Program-made: the position numbers and the translations under genes
Shown: piece by piece, positions 34,101-48,015 of the stretch
Numbering within the stretch: the first letter of the stretch is position 1
Layout of the letters: each line of letters begins with the position of its first letter
Assembly: GCF_001949145.1 (NCBI RefSeq)
Contig: NW_019091391.1
Coordinates: 153,596 to 217,595 of the forward strand
Direction: 5' to 3'
From: Acanthaster planci
Taxonomy: Eukaryota; Echinodermata; Asteroidea; Valvatida; Acanthasteridae
Length of the DNA: 64,000 nt
The notes under the pieces: generated by a model
The model's database searches: none
What the model saw: the letters and a program-made list of their open reading frames with translations, nothing else
Told to the model about the DNA's origin: nothing

Positions 34101-35187
34101 AGAGATTGCTTGCTCAGAGTGTTTTTGAAACCCTGAGGAAATGTGAGTTGAGCTTAATATGACAATAAAGTTGAAATTTGAAGGTTTTTCTTGGGGCAGT
34201 CACTGAGGTTTACAAATCATCTGCAAATCTCATCGATGTAGTGACGAAAGCAAACATGATTCATGATTACTCAGATCATCACTATTTTCACAAAATCGCC
34301 AAGGTGAATTGGGACTTGGCAACTGGCACTACCAGTCCACGCCAAACACATTAGATTCTACTAAACTGACTGGTGACTGATACCGAGTCCCTTTGGCATC
34401 CAGTGAACACGTTTTCATGGCTGCAGGACGAGCTAAGTGGTTTTCCACCTCCACGTTAAATGATAATCATGTACATAAACAATAATAGACACATTTCCCA
34501 ACATCCTGGTTCAAGGTTATGTTTGTCGCACAGGATGCCGATAATGTTTGCCGGGATCTATGTTATAAAGTGACAAACAATCCAAACAACAGGTTCGAAG
34601 TGAACAGAGAAGCGATTCTCCTTAAGAGCCCATGGTTCAGGCTCTGACTGCATCATCACTTTTGCTGAGAAAGCCAAAGCTCTCGCCTACCTGAGAACTT
34701 TCTTACCCTTAAAAATCTGAACTCAACGGGCATGTTTGGCAAGGAATATTCTTAAACAATCACAAACCCTCCAAAGGGCAGGAAACCAAACACCCGTTCT
34801 CTACATTAACAGCTTTCATGAGGGAAACCCACGTAATACTGGCTTCCACAATCCTGCAAAATCCCCCTCCAAAACCTCCTCAAGAATTCAGGAGGATCTT
34901 GGGAGGTTGCCATAGTAACCACCTTGGAATCCATTCCCTGGTCTTGTAGTGTTTTGATTGGCTCATGCTTTGAACCTGCATGGTCGGTTAAACGTCCCCA
35001 CTTTGTACGAATATTGCGACCTTATCATCAAATGAATAAAAGTAAGGATGTTCCAAGTTTGAAACGTTGTCAAGCGGTTAAGCTAACACTACTTTTTATA
35101 AGTCATGATCAATTTTCCACAAATTTGTGAATATGATCAATCCGCTCCGAGTGGAACAAAAGAGGGCGTATTTTCTTTGGTACTCAC
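31133..35187. other. Large-intron sequence, no gene recognised
   Basis: AT-rich with homopolymers (G run at about 32,511-32,520). No coding signature or repeat family recognised. Confidence 0.5.
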
Positions 35188-35350
35188 CGCATAAGCACAC
35201 CATGGGTCATGCAAGTATATGCGCGTTTGACGCAGAGCACACCGAGAACGTGTAACTAATTTAGTCCGGCTTGTATGGTCTTTGCGCACACACAGAACGC
35301 GCACAAGAACCCACTTGTAACAACCTGTCTTTCTTTTGCCAATTGGGGGT
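35188..35350 (-). promoter_or_regulatory. Candidate alternative promoter/first exon of the ZMIZ gene
   Basis: A CpG-dense patch (about a dozen CpG in 35,141-35,310 against a CpG-poor background) ends on the minus strand in the strong donor GTGAGTACC (35,187 downward). A CCAATTGG motif lies upstream near 35,338-35,346. The last ATG before the donor (35,203-35,201) reads MVCLC plus one base G, preceded by an in-frame TGA. The single leftover base fits the phase of ZMIZ exon A, giving [16 protein letters not shown]. An earlier out-of-frame ATG lies just upstream. This would make a protein without the N-terminal helical domain. Inference from sequence only. Confidence 0.35.
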
Positions 35351-37770
35351 GCACTTCAGCTCGGGACAGATTTAAGTGCTATTCAAAATTGGGAAAATGT
35401 GAACCTTGAGAGTTCAAATTCTAGAGAAATATTTTACCCACAAATACATGCAATCTTCAACTCCAATACATCATGCCTTTTTAAAAACAAAAGTATCCAC
35501 AATTATTACAGCAGCCTCTCCCAATGCAGTCCAATCATTTCATTCCATATTTCATACTATTTTATACCATTCCAATCTACTTTTTCATCCCCTAATTTTT
35601 TTCAAAGTAACCCTCCTCCCCCACTTCCGCTGGGGGGGGGGACAGAGGAAGTGCCAAGCCACCCACCTTGCTTTATTATGTTCCCCAGCAAATAGCGCCT
35701 AGTCCTTTGGTTTATGATCTTCCTGGGGTTAGGCATAAAATAGTTGTGGTAGACAAAGGAGGTGAGAATATTCCCTCAGGCTGTGATGCCAGATAAACCT
35801 CCCCCTAACAAGAATGAATCCCTCGGGTCTGTCAGAGACTATCAAAGATTATGGCCTGTACCACTGTGTAAAGGAGGTAGAGTCCACCTACAATGAGGGC
35901 GGGAGGATTGGCCGTGCATGTCGATTTTCTCACCACAATTGTGGGGGGCCAAGTGGGGGAAGAATATTCACGGCCTTTTTTGGTGAGCAAAACAAGGCAG
36001 TTAAAGAAAACACCAACTCAGACTGATGCGTTGGGGGATCGAGGATTACAATCTAATTTCCGTCACAACGTAACCCCCATTACGTATTGTCAGGCCTGTC
36101 CAAGACAGCCTTTATGGTATTTACTGAAAATTGTTGAAGAAATAATGTCAGACTGCCTTGTAAAAATATTCTACAAAGGAGTCATACGGCTGTCTCCAAT
36201 TTAGGAATGGTTCACATCTTCAATGGCTCTCACATATCTTCTGCAATCATCCTGCTTAAAATCCCTTGGATTTACATTAACTACATGTACCTCCAGTCAA
36301 TTCTAAACTACTACCTCAGAAAAACAAATCCAACTGTCCCTTATAAATGGCAAAATCCCACCAAACAAAAGGGAAATTGGTTTTCCTCCAAATGTTTATA
36401 GATGTGCTCCGGAATATCACTTTTTTTTTTTCACTCAAGCATCATTCTACTCTGTAATTCAAGAATTTCACACCAAAATGTCACACTCATAGACCTGTAA
36501 GTGCAATCAAGTCAGGGAATGTGAATAACGTTTGTCCATTAAAAGGAAACACAAGAGAGAGAAAATACTGCAAAAGGAACGGAAGATTACCCACATGGGT
36601 ACTGCATGACTTATGCATCACCCAGGGTATTTAAAAAAAAAAAAAAAGAACAGAGAAAATACTGAGGTGCAACTTCACCAAGGCTAACAGCGTGAAGATC
36701 AAATGTAATCTATATAAAAAGAGTTCAACACCATCTGTTGGAGGTTTTTGTTCCATGTGTTGACTTACACGTATTCGATTTCACTTCCTGTGGATCGCTG
36801 TTGAATTTCGCGACGATTATCTGTGATACCGTGTCCTAGAAAATTGTCAATTTTTGCCCTGGCTCAAGCAAGGGGGCTTTGGAATATTTGGACCAAATGG
36901 TTGCAACAGTATCTGCATTCTTTATCAGCAGTGAACCCGAATCTTGTGTTCTTGGGGTTACATTTTACTGGTTTCAGACGGGCTAGAAAAAAAGGCCCTG
37001 AAGGAAACTGGTCAAAGAAAAATATAAAAAAATTTTGGTTTTTCTTTTGACAGGCATGGAGTTTTTTTCATATTTCACAGACACAAAAACTTAAAAAAAA
37101 AAAACAAAAAAAAAAAACTCGGCCAACAACAAACCAAAACCAAGAAATACATAAAAACACAAAGTGGCAATACATCCTCCCCAAATAGAAATGAAGGATT
37201 CCCTCGACATCATGACACATTCTGACATATTCTCTTCCCGTCACTGCGGGGTTTACAGCGCATTAGTTAAAAACAAAAACACTGACCCTACACTTCTAAG
37301 TTCTTTAGGTATTCTGGTTTCATTCAGCATATCTAATGAGGCAATTAAAAAAAAAAGGGGGGGGGAATAAAAAAAGCCAGATGTGGCGATCCAGTCAATC
37401 TAGCCTTGCCTAACCAATTCACTCAATTGTAACGCCCACGGCCCTAGGAGGAGAGAGCTACGGGCAACGGTCGACCATCGGCCGCAAACAATAGCCCCGT
37501 CGACTCTCCAAACAGTTGGGGTTCTGCATGAACACCGTCAAAACCGAAGGATCGAATAATGAAAAAAAAAAAAAGAAGGATGAGCCAAGGGTTGTGGGAA
37601 AGTGTTTGGTCTGTATTAACAACGAGAGACCGTTGATGTAACGGCGAGCTTTGCGTGCAGGGGGGCTATTGTCTTGCGCACGTGGTTGACTCGACCTGCG
37701 AACACAGTCAGCTATGTACTAGCAACGTGGACTGACAGAGGGCTTGTGTGCTATATCAGAATAATATTCT
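35351..37770. other. Large-intron sequence, no gene recognised
   Basis: Mixed AT-rich DNA with poly-A runs near 36,632 and 37,090-37,120, and a small CpG-rich patch at about 37,435-37,510. No coding signature. Confidence 0.5.
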
Positions 37771-37890
37771 TGCTAATACTGACATGTCATTTACCGTGGG
37801 ATTGCCACTAATCCCATCTCACTGGGCTGGTATTCATAATTACAGCTAATTCATTACCATCAATGCTGTATTCCCCACCGTATTATTCTT
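37771..37890. promoter_or_regulatory. Candidate intronic enhancer (paired/Otx-type cluster)
   Basis: A dense cluster of homeodomain cores in about 100 bp: CACTAATCCC (Otx/Gsc-like), TTCATAATTACAGCTAATTC and CATTACCATCAATG. Motif reading only. Confidence 0.22.
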
Positions 37891-40800
37891 AACGGGGGGA
37901 GGGTTTGTTACGTGTGAATGGTTGAGGGTAAATGACGAACTTCCTTTGTGTACATACATTGCTGAAACATTACGGTGACTGCAATCTATCAAGTTAATCA
38001 AGTGAACTTGCTTTATGTATTGCGGTGTCTAAAGTATTTTATACTTTTTGGCTCAAGTTTCAATGAAAACATCACAGCCAAACTTATTAACATTTGGAAA
38101 TCAAATTACCCCCCCTGTTCGTCAAAAAAAAACCTTTCAGAATGAGTTATAGATGGAAAAACGTATTCATTATTTGATTTAGAATCAACGTCTGACCATT
38201 TGCCATGAATTACTGATAATAAGCAGCTTAAGCTTGTTGGTCACATCTTGATTCAAGTGAAAAAGATGTGATTCTTGGAGTGGCCAATTCTTGGAAATAT
38301 TTGAACATTAAATGTGAAAAAACCCTCGTACACACAAATGTAATTAGGCCATAAAAACAGTTCTCACGAGACACTTCCATGAAAAACTCAATGAACCGAG
38401 TATTCTTGGAAAACAAAGCCATCATCGGAATTATCTAGCTGACAAAAATGATGTCAACGTTGTGGAATATATGTATAGCATAATAACAGATGGTCAGTCA
38501 AAATTCAAATGGAAACTTTAGGAAGGATATATCTTTGATTTCTTTGAATATCTTTGAACTCACATTGCAACGGTTTGTTTCTTAGAAACATCAGTAGCAA
38601 GAAAACAAGTTTGTGAATGGGTCGCATTGCTGAAGGAAAAAAAAATGGCCTTCAAGGATGAATGGAAATGTCAATGACACTTTTCTGTCGATGCAGACAA
38701 GTCCAATTTGCCAGAGAATCTCTTACACACAGTAATCAGTGAGCCAAACGTTGGACTACAGTGCACAGACTAATCATGGAGAAGGGAACAGAAATACCCA
38801 TCCAGTCTCCTTATCGATGCATTTAGGGTCATCACAGCGGGTATTGGTTACACCGCCAACCCAAGGAGAGCTACCCAGGAAAGAGATAAGATCAAGACTT
38901 AATGGTCTCTGTGCGAAGATGTAGAGGTGTCTTGCTGACCTTGAGCAGTTGGAAAGGGGGGGAGGGAGGAGTGACGTAGATGCAGATTGGTTTGTGCGTC
39001 AGGCAAACTGTAAACGGCGAGCTGCGGCAACGAGCAAAGAGGTGTCGCTGAACGCTGGGACAGGGGGGGGGGATAAACAGCGACAGCACAGAAAGCCGGG
39101 GACCATTTTGAGTGTGGGTGAATGCAGGAACGTGCAAGCCAACTTAATTGAATTAGCTACCTAGAATGTCATTAGCATGATGATGTCTCACCCCAGGTAT
39201 TCTTTTCCCTCTGGTCAGCGAGGGGTTGATTACCAGGAAAAGAAGCTACAGAGAACACTGAGTGTGATGAGAAGTGGTTATCATTTCTAGACAGACCAGT
39301 CTGGTGACTTTCCATGAGAAAAGGAAATGGTCAGCCTCTGAATACTCATTACTGATGTTTGCAAGCAGCCCACTTACAAATTGCAGATGAAAATTTTCCG
39401 ACTTCTTTCTCGATCATGGCTGATTTCACTTGAATATAATAGAAAGGCATTGAAAACGACAAAACTTTGCTTGTACCAGTAAATCAAGTTGTCCAATAAT
39501 TCTGTTGGAAATATTCAGTACAGAGTTAAAGGTTTTCTTTTTTCATGGACAAATGTTTGCTTTGATCTGTACTGCTTGTTCAGCAAGACAGAAGAGAGGG
39601 GAGCACAATTGATCTTCTCAAATCTGTCGAAATCTGCAAAACTCAAAACATTGGAGAGACTGTGTGCTTGGGTTTGTGCAGTGTTGTGGCTTTGGAGGAG
39701 TGGGGGAATTCCGTGCAGAATGGCCGCCGAGGATGGGTAGTGGTGGGTCGGAACACATACACGTACCGCCGTAGCTTGAGGTTGGCACACCTGAGGCATA
39801 TGACACCTGAATCCCCAAAGTCAATCAGTCGCAACTGTAACACAGAAATCTAACAAGGACAGACTGGAACAATTCTCCTCCCCAAACTTCCACCCCCCTT
39901 CCATTTCCGTTCAACACCGACGAACTGACTGGCCTCCACCAGCTGGGAGGGGAGCTCAAGCGTAACCTGATTCCTCATTGGCCAATTTGCTGAGAGAAGT
40001 CAGGTCATGCCGGGGTCATGTCCTAGACATCCGATTACATGGCTGGCTGGCTGCCAAAACTCTCCAATTCCCCCCCCTTCACTCTCCCTCCTCAATGTTT
40101 TGTTGCTGTTGTGTTTTTCTTTCTCCTCCCCTGTCGCAGTGGCTCCACAAGCTGCCAGAATCCAGCTGTATTGTTGACAACGTTCCCTGTCAATATGCCT
40201 ACACAATAGCCCCCACTGGGATACACAGGCAAGTGCCTGAATGCTACACCCTTGAAGCCAAAAAAAAAAAAAAAAAATGACCTTCGTCATCTGATCGCCA
40301 GTTCCTATAGCTGTCATTGTTCTTTTTTTTTTCTACAATCCTTTTTAAGGGCAATGCTAAAATTCAGCAAGTGCTGAAAAAAACCTCAGGAATGTCAAAA
40401 GCCCCTGCACAAAAAAAAGCGACCTCATTGAGAAAATTACTTTGTTCACAGTGGGGCAAGTTGGTTGACAATGGCAGCCAGTCAGCATCAATCAGTCATT
40501 TCATACAGAGACAATGTGCTGCTTTTTCAGCCAAAAAATTGTGTTGCAATATCCTCAACAATTGATCAACAACCCAAAAAAAAATAAGCGAGTGCTCTCC
40601 TTTCTCTGTGAGAAAAGTCAGTGCTAGTTTCCGGCCAGTTTATTGAAGGCAAATTCTGAAGATAGATTCTGAATTGGCCTGCGAGTTCAAAGATCGGCCA
40701 ATGAAGACCAGGTACAGATGCTACAGCAATTGCATGAAGCCCCCTCCCATTTGATTCATCCGTGAAAACGCCCTCCAGAGTTGATTTTCAGCAGTGACAA

Positions 40801-42342
40801 TCATAGCTTATTAACCCCCCTTTTTTTTTAATTCAGTGACTGGAGTTTCTATTTTGGTCCACATAATCTGGAAATTATTCTAAACAGAATCATGACCCCC
40901 CTGGGGAAAAGAGAGCCTATTGTCATGATCAGGAATAAAAACATCAAAAACAACCAACCCCAAAAAATTTTTTTGACCAATCGTTGTCATAAAAAGGAGT
41001 TCTCTTTTGACTATAATCACATCAGAAGTGTACCCAGCTGTAAAAAACAGACACACCTCAACAGAAAAAAAGGGCAGTCCTGTGTAAAAATAATCGTCTT
41101 TTACGAAAAATCTTGCTCAACGAGTATGATCTAATAATTGATCAGATGTAAAACCAAAAGAGCAGATACAACTTGAGTTCTCTGGGGAGTTTAGCATTAA
41201 GCCAATCAGAAAGGGATTTCAACCTTATATCCATTACAAATCACCACCCATCTTATAAATAATCGCCATCATATAGTCAATAGAGGATCAACTGGATTAG
41301 GGGATTGCCTCTCACCACAGGTAAGTAATCTCTTCCTGATGCATATCTGACTCCTGGTCTGATAAAAACTCTCTCCTTCCAACTGATGAATAATCATAAC
41401 AACGAGGCAGTGGTGGTGGTGGGGGGGGATGGGATTGGAACTAACAGGATTATTGGTCTGGGGGCTGTTGAGGTGTCATTGAATTTGGAGGTCACTGAGG
41501 ACAGCATATGATGAGATGGGACACATTTTTTTCGGAGGTTGTTATCAGTTGCAAGTTTCAGATTTTTTCTACCCCTGACATTTTCTGGAGATTCAGGCAG
41601 GACAACTTTCAGCTGTGTTGTGGGTAATGGTGTCAGAATTTGAGACACCATTGCTTGTTCAATGATAGCTAAAATGTGCAATTTCTGGTGTGCACAACTA
41701 ATCAATTTATGAGGGTTGGCAAGTTAATCTGTGATTTATTGCTTGGGATTTGTATTATTTTTTTTCACAAAATATTCAAAGTGAAAAAAAAAAGAACATT
41801 TGCAACCTCGCACTGTGACCTCCTGCCGAATAATCCCTTAACATGGACATTGAAAATCGCACACCTTCAACCAAAGAATTGTATTCGCTCAAAACACCCG
41901 AAAGAATGGCTTCACAAATGCTGTACAAATTAGGAACTTGTATCATGAATTATGCACCATTCTATCAAGAATAATAGACACAGAACAGTTGTACGGCTCC
42001 ACTGTCACCCAAACTACTGTAGCAGACAAAAGTGCATACATTCGTGTACACATAGATATTGATCCATTAGCATTCCTGACCTAACAGCCAAATGCCCTTG
42101 TCAAATGAGACATGAAACAGCCACAGGGTCCATGTAATCGCATCAGTGCAATCACTCTCACATTATTGGCACATGATAATCTGATGCCGATAAATGGGAG
42201 GTGCACTGCAGTACACGCCGATGGACGGCGCACGAAACAGTTGTTGAATTCCAACAAGCCGGCAGAGTAAACAATGGTGTGGGCATATCAATTTATCTAA
42301 TTCTGGTGAAGTGACGCATGTAATATCATGCATGTACAGCTC
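37891..42342. other. Large-intron sequence, no gene recognised
   Basis: Non-coding mixed sequence with homopolymers, including a 17-A run at about 40,260. A plus-strand CCACAG/GTAAGT junction-like string sits at about 41,318 but is on the opposite strand to the gene. Confidence 0.5.
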
Positions 42343-42350
42343 TGACGTCA
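42343..42350. promoter_or_regulatory. Perfect CRE palindrome TGACGTCA
   Basis: Exact CREB/ATF palindrome; third of four in the window. Confidence 0.25.
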
Positions 42351-45300
42351 TTAACTGCTCCAACTACCTGGCCAGGTTTACACAAATTCTCCCTCAACTG
42401 TAAATAAATATGTCAGCGCTTTTTTTCCCCCCTTGCATTGCTCATAGATCTCAAAACACTATTCAAACATTTGCACTTGCTCTCCGAGAAAATTACCAGC
42501 TTATTTGATTCCTAAACTTCTTTATCCTTAAGCTGACAACTACTTAAATTACTTTACAGGTACATCAACTTTTTTTTTCTGAACAGTCAGTCTAGACTCT
42601 GGAGTCTTGAGTTTTCTTTCTTTCGTTTTCAGATGTCTTTCAACATTTATAAAATGCGAAAGATGAGTGATGTTTTTTCCCCCGGGTGGGTTAACTAATT
42701 TTCGGACACATTCTCTCAACCCCTTTGAGAACCTAGGCAGCTACATGTATTTGAACATTAGTCAGCATTTTCTTTGGCAGAACACTTGCTTGAGCGGGAA
42801 GGTCGTTGCAACCCTGAAGATGACTGACGCACTGACTCTTGCTTGACCACTTGTAATGCGACAATTATAAATAGCTTGTTTTTATCAGCGGGACGCCTTG
42901 ACTGAGCTAATTTTGTTACGTGTTTTTGTCAACGGTTTACAGTTATGATCCGGAGACCTCGCTCAAGTTTGTGTCGCACTTATTATTAGACAGGTTATTC
43001 TGCGTTGTCGCGACAGACCGATGTGATGGCTGACAGTCAGATGTCTCAGGTATGCAGTGGCTGGATAAATGGCGAGTACATGTATGTTATGCATGCTACT
43101 GCGACCCAACCTACTTTGCTGTGCTGCTTTCATCTAATCAGAGACGACTGGCTGTTGTGCCAGCTCATGCTCTGAAACTGATAATTGACGCCTCTGTGAA
43201 TGGCCGCCCTGCTAATCCCCAAGTGCGGGGATCACCCAAAAAAAAGGGGGGGGGGGAAAGGTAGGATTTCCTGAAACAGTCCATTCGTGAATGAATCACA
43301 GGTACAGAGAGCCAGGAAGTGGGAAGACAGACAACTACACAAGGCCTGTCCCTTGCAGCCCAAACCACCCACCATCGTCAAATTGCGCCCCCCTCGACTG
43401 AAGCGAGGACGCAAGTAGCATCGACTCGTCCCAACAGGAAATTTGTTTAGGGGGGGATTGTATAAGTACGCATGCACAATTAGTAACAGTTCTGGTCCGT
43501 TCGACACTTCGACAGCGATCAACTTTTTCCAAGCTGTGACTTTTTGATACAACGGTGCCCCATAAATTAAAGTCAGTACAAACTTTGCTCTCCCAGCCAA
43601 ACGATTCAGTGGCTAAAGATATTTCTCAAAGCAAGACCTCAAAACCACAACGTCTTTGACTTGACATATTTTGTGCGCATTCTGTAGAAAACTGTACACG
43701 CGTTAACATTCCTTGAAAAGTGTATCCGACAGTCCAATTTCTTCTTCTTATGAACAGTAAAGGGTTCATGCATTAAAAGTCGCCAGTACTTTCCCCCTAC
43801 ACCCTACCCTCCTGCCTGTCTCCCCACCCCTCCCCCCCCCAGTGCTTGCTGAGCACTGGGATTTGGGGAAGCAGTTCGGATCATAAATAACTCATCTCTT
43901 GTCTGCACTTGGCCCCGCTCTAACGCAACGTAATTATTGGGCCCAGCTTGGCTTTACGCTACCATGACAAATTATGCACTGGGGTGTATGGTCAGCCATA
44001 ATGTTCTCATCTTCTCATCCTGCCAGGCTCTGAAGACGGGGGGTCCTTTTTTTCCTAAAGAGAAGGTCTGTAAAAAGAGATGGATCAATTTCTTTCGCTT
44101 GGTGACAGGATGCAGAGTGAATGGAATTAGAAATCAAGAGTGTTAGCCTAAATCTTTAAAGAGGGAGTTATAATAAAGATACTAAAGGTGTGCAATGAAT
44201 TAATGTATACACCACAACATCACAATACCAAAGCATTAGAACCCAATTCAATTTAGAAGAGGGATGGCTAGACCAACCTTATTAGTTGCACTGAAAACAA
44301 CAACCAACATTGTAGAGTAATGAAGAAAGAATTGAGACAAATGTTCACAGGGACTTCTGAAGAAACCAAGTGAGGGACCCCCCCAATACTTTTGGCACCA
44401 GGTTTCACAACACATCAATGAATTCGGGTGAACTTCACTCAAATTACAAATTATTACAACCATGTAGATCAAAAAATTCCCTTTTGAAAAATCTGTGGCA
44501 TTATTCCTACAAGAATTCAGAAAACAACATTCCTCAAGTGATGTCTTTTCCTGCCCACAATCTGGTGTTGTGAAATGGGTTAAGATTTACGAAAACGTGC
44601 TATTCTGCTCTTTTTCTTCACACTAAGTTAGTTTTTTTCCCCTGTGGTTAAGTTCCTTTCAACACTGGACAAGTTTCCTATCCATATTATAAATTTCTGG
44701 ACCAATCCTTCCCTCTTCTATCAATGACAGAGCTCCAGGGTTCAACCAAAATGTACAGTCTCTTGCACACTCTGCATCCAGTGTGGAATTTTTATGGGGG
44801 GGATGCGCAAACTGCCGAAGTGGCAAACATGGGCCATTAGGAAAATCAGAAAACACATCTTTCAGTACGGGAAGAAACAAGTTAAGGAAAGGATTAAACA
44901 GGACACCGGTCACGTGAGCAGGATGTTATGGCCGGAATGCACATATGCTATGTCGAGAATTAGGAAACCTTGATGCGTGTCAGTGTACATGGACCGGCAG
45001 GACGATGAATCAACCTACACTATGGATGCAGTTGTTATAAATACTGTCTAATGGTTGTTTAGTCAAACTGTGCCAGACGTGGGGATGGCCATTTTTTTTT
45101 TTGCTTCTGCAGGTAAATGGCTTGGAGTCGAGGAAATATATTTCACGATTGAGCTCTGCTTTGAGAGGATATTGTGTGCACAAACGTGAAACAGAATTCA
45201 AAGAACTCTGCACAAAACTTGTCAATTCTGAGCAAAAATATATTGGATCTTCTGATTTAACGAGTACTTTTGTGACAGTGGTAACAAATTTGGGAAGAAG

Positions 45301-46252
45301 AAAAACTGCAAGATCAATCATGAGCAACGGTAACGGGTATTGTTACCAGCGCACCTGTCAAGCCTAACACCACATTATTTTAAAACATTCTCCTTGCAGA
45401 CAAGAGGAAGACTTTACTATGGTTAATTTCTGCCTGTCACTGATTCAGTGATATCAACAGAGGCCACTGAATTTTGGCCAAAGGATTACATTGACGCACA
45501 AACATATGCTTTATGCTGGTTTTTCTCAAGACTCTTTTCCACATCAGCTGCTCACATTTGGCAGTCCTTTTCTAACGGTTTACTAATGGTTTATGCAACG
45601 GAACAGCTCGGACCAGACCCATTATTTCCCCTTATCCCACCCTCTCCTACCGATACAAAAAAAGAGAAGGAACCAAGCCCAGTGGGGGAGTGGACATCCA
45701 CCCCCTGCAATCTGCTTGATAACTGTTGCTGTGATCTCTCCAGCCTCAGTCTGGGCAACCCATGACACAACAGACTCCTCTGATTAAATACAAAATCAAT
45801 TATTCAAACTGTTCCTGAATGCATTGATCCAGCTTTCAGGGGTGCTTCATGTACAGTTATGTAAAAACACGCAGTGACGAGCAAGTGGATGCTGGACAGT
45901 GGTGGTCTGAACATCAAGCCAATCAATGGGTAAGTGATGGCTATCAGTCTCCATTCTGTTGCTAAAACACTTGCCTCACCCCAAAATGAGGCTAACAAGG
46001 GTAGAAGAGATGAATACACACAGCTAGCGCTTGGAAAAGTCACAGATTGAAATTAAAGAGCGTAAACTGAAGGGATGCATTTAGGAAATGACATTTCCAC
46101 AGAATGGCGATGTAATTTTGAACACGTAAATATAACTGGTCGCTCAAATGCGGATGAGCAAACCTTCTTTCGTACAATAGACGTTGGCGCTCAATTTGGA
46201 AAGCCAGTGTGAAAATGAGGGGGGAAAATATGTGGTTGACGCACAAACATGA
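42351..46252. other. Large-intron sequence, no gene recognised
   Basis: Non-coding mixed sequence with short frames on both strands; no repeat or RNA gene recognised. Confidence 0.5.
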
Positions 46253-46260
46253 TGACGTCA
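46253..46260. promoter_or_regulatory. Perfect CRE palindrome TGACGTCA
   Basis: Exact CREB/ATF palindrome; fourth of four in the window. Confidence 0.25.
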
Positions 46261-47512
46261 AGTGAAATCACGAGAGGGCACGGCAAGAGTGCTTGATTAC
46301 ATTCGAAAAATAAAGAAGACTGAAAGCGGGCGAAGCGGTATTTGGTGGCTGGGAATTGCTCTTTAAACCCCTCCAGGTCCCACAACCAGCGCCTTCCAAT
46401 GAGATTAAGTCGGTATCAGTAACACAGTTACCAAGCTGGTTTAAAGGTGACTCTCCAGCCATTAAAAAAGCAGGGAGGAGGCAGAGACAAACTTTTTTTA
46501 CGACCAAATTAAAAACATGTGAAAGTTAAAACACGTTTTACACACGGGGTTGACTGAGAGCAGGGGCTCATTGTTTGGAAACGCAAACAGAAAAACAAAG
46601 TGGTCTCCTTTCATTCCCCACACATCTGTTTTTTTTTTTAAGGTTTCAATGCTACCTTGAAACCCTGAAGCGTTCATTCCTCTTTTCCCGTTGTTTATCA
46701 ACTAACAAATCCCTAATTGATAACTTTTACCACTGGTGTTCTGGAGTTCGAGTTGGGTTAGCAAGCTCTATGGAACCAATTCGGAAAATCACTGTGGCAT
46801 TTACATGTATCAAAATTGTCAACGAGAAGGAGTCATTTGGGCAGTCCGCAAAGGGCCCACAATTTATTTGCCAAAGGCTTCTGAGCATTACCACAGGAAA
46901 CTCTTAGCAACCTGCAGTACAGTGGGGCAGAGAGTGTTGATTGCTGTCAAGCAGGGGGACCCCCCCCAAACGGAGCCAAGGCATCTGTTTCACGGTAGTC
47001 CCTGGAAGTGTTCAATTTGTGGGAATTCAGCAATATAATCCGATTATTTATTGGCAGTTTAACCTCCACCTCTATTCCTGCTCCAAGCCCCGATGTCGAA
47101 AAAGAAAAAAACCAAAAAAATCAAGGGCCAATTCATTTTGGATACTGTAATCTGCGGAGGGAAAACAATACCAGGTCTGTTGTCCAGAAACACAATCAAT
47201 TAAAGCCCATCAAAGCCACACATTTATGAGGAAACCAGCCCCAAAGAACAGCTCGGTTTTTTTTTTCTCCTGAAGGAGAGGAAGTAGAAGTAATGAAAAA
47301 CTAGAGAATCTAGAAGTTAATGTCTGTTTGAGGACCAAGTGCTGACGTGCTCTACGCTCTACGTGCAAGCAGAAGCCTTCAGCTGGCTGACCAATCAGAG
47401 CACTGGTCAATAGCTGGCGCTTATAGTCCAAGGTCAATAGCCATTCACAACAACTGGGCACTGGTCAACAATCCGCCAAGGCCAACTCCTATTGGCTTTC
47501 AAGGTCTGGTAC
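46261..47512. other. Large-intron sequence, no gene recognised
   Basis: Non-coding. A somewhat CpG/CCAAT-bearing stretch occurs at about 47,340-47,480 just before the tandem duplication, without further promoter signs. Confidence 0.5.
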
Positions 47513-47685
47513 GCCTGCATCTATGGGCTCTTGAAGGAGGCAATTTCAGGCTGGGACAGGCTATGGAAACGTGACCCTGCCAGGGAAGCTGAATAGGTAA
47601 GCCTGCATCTATGGGCTCTTGAAGGAGGCAATTTCAGGCTGGGACAGGCTGTGGAAACGTGACCCTGCCAGGGAAGCTGAATAGG
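47513..47685. repeat. Recent 88-bp tandem duplication
   Basis: Units 47,513-47,597 and 47,601-47,685 (85 bp each plus a 3-bp spacer, period 88) are nearly identical, differing mainly at CTATGG versus GTGTGG-type positions in the middle. A long minus-strand open frame across the pair arises from the duplication and has no recognisable homology. Confidence 0.95.
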
Positions 47686-47991
47686 ACGAACAAATAAATG
47701 AACAACAGAAAGGACTGAGCTGGTGGATGGGTAATCTGTGACATCTAACAAATTACTGTTGGACAGAGGGATTACCGAAGCTCCTGAGAAACATATTGAG
47801 GCCATTTTCAACGTCACTATTAGAGTGTGAAAGACAAGGCTAAATGTCAAACAAAACGGAAATCCAGATAGGATGACAGGGTTCCTGACAAACATTTCCT
47901 CACTGGCTTTAAAATGTTCTCGTTCAAATGTTGTCCAAAAACATGCATGTTTTAAGGAAATCTGATGGCATGAATACGGATGAGGATTATC

Positions 47992-48015
47992 TCTTACCTT
48001 AAAGTACAAAAACAG
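47992..48015 (-). promoter_or_regulatory. Candidate recursive splice site in the large intron
   Basis: On the minus strand CTGTTTTTGTACTTTAAG is directly followed by the donor GTAAGA (47,997-47,992). The pyrimidine tract is only fair. Second such site in the intron; chance occurrence is quite possible. Confidence 0.22.

Noticed and set aside
41300-41330. Plus-strand CCACAG/GTAAGT recursive-type site
   Set aside because: On the opposite strand to the only gene; likely chance.
47521-48009. Minus-strand 162-codon frame
   Set aside because: Extended by the 88-bp duplication; no homology.
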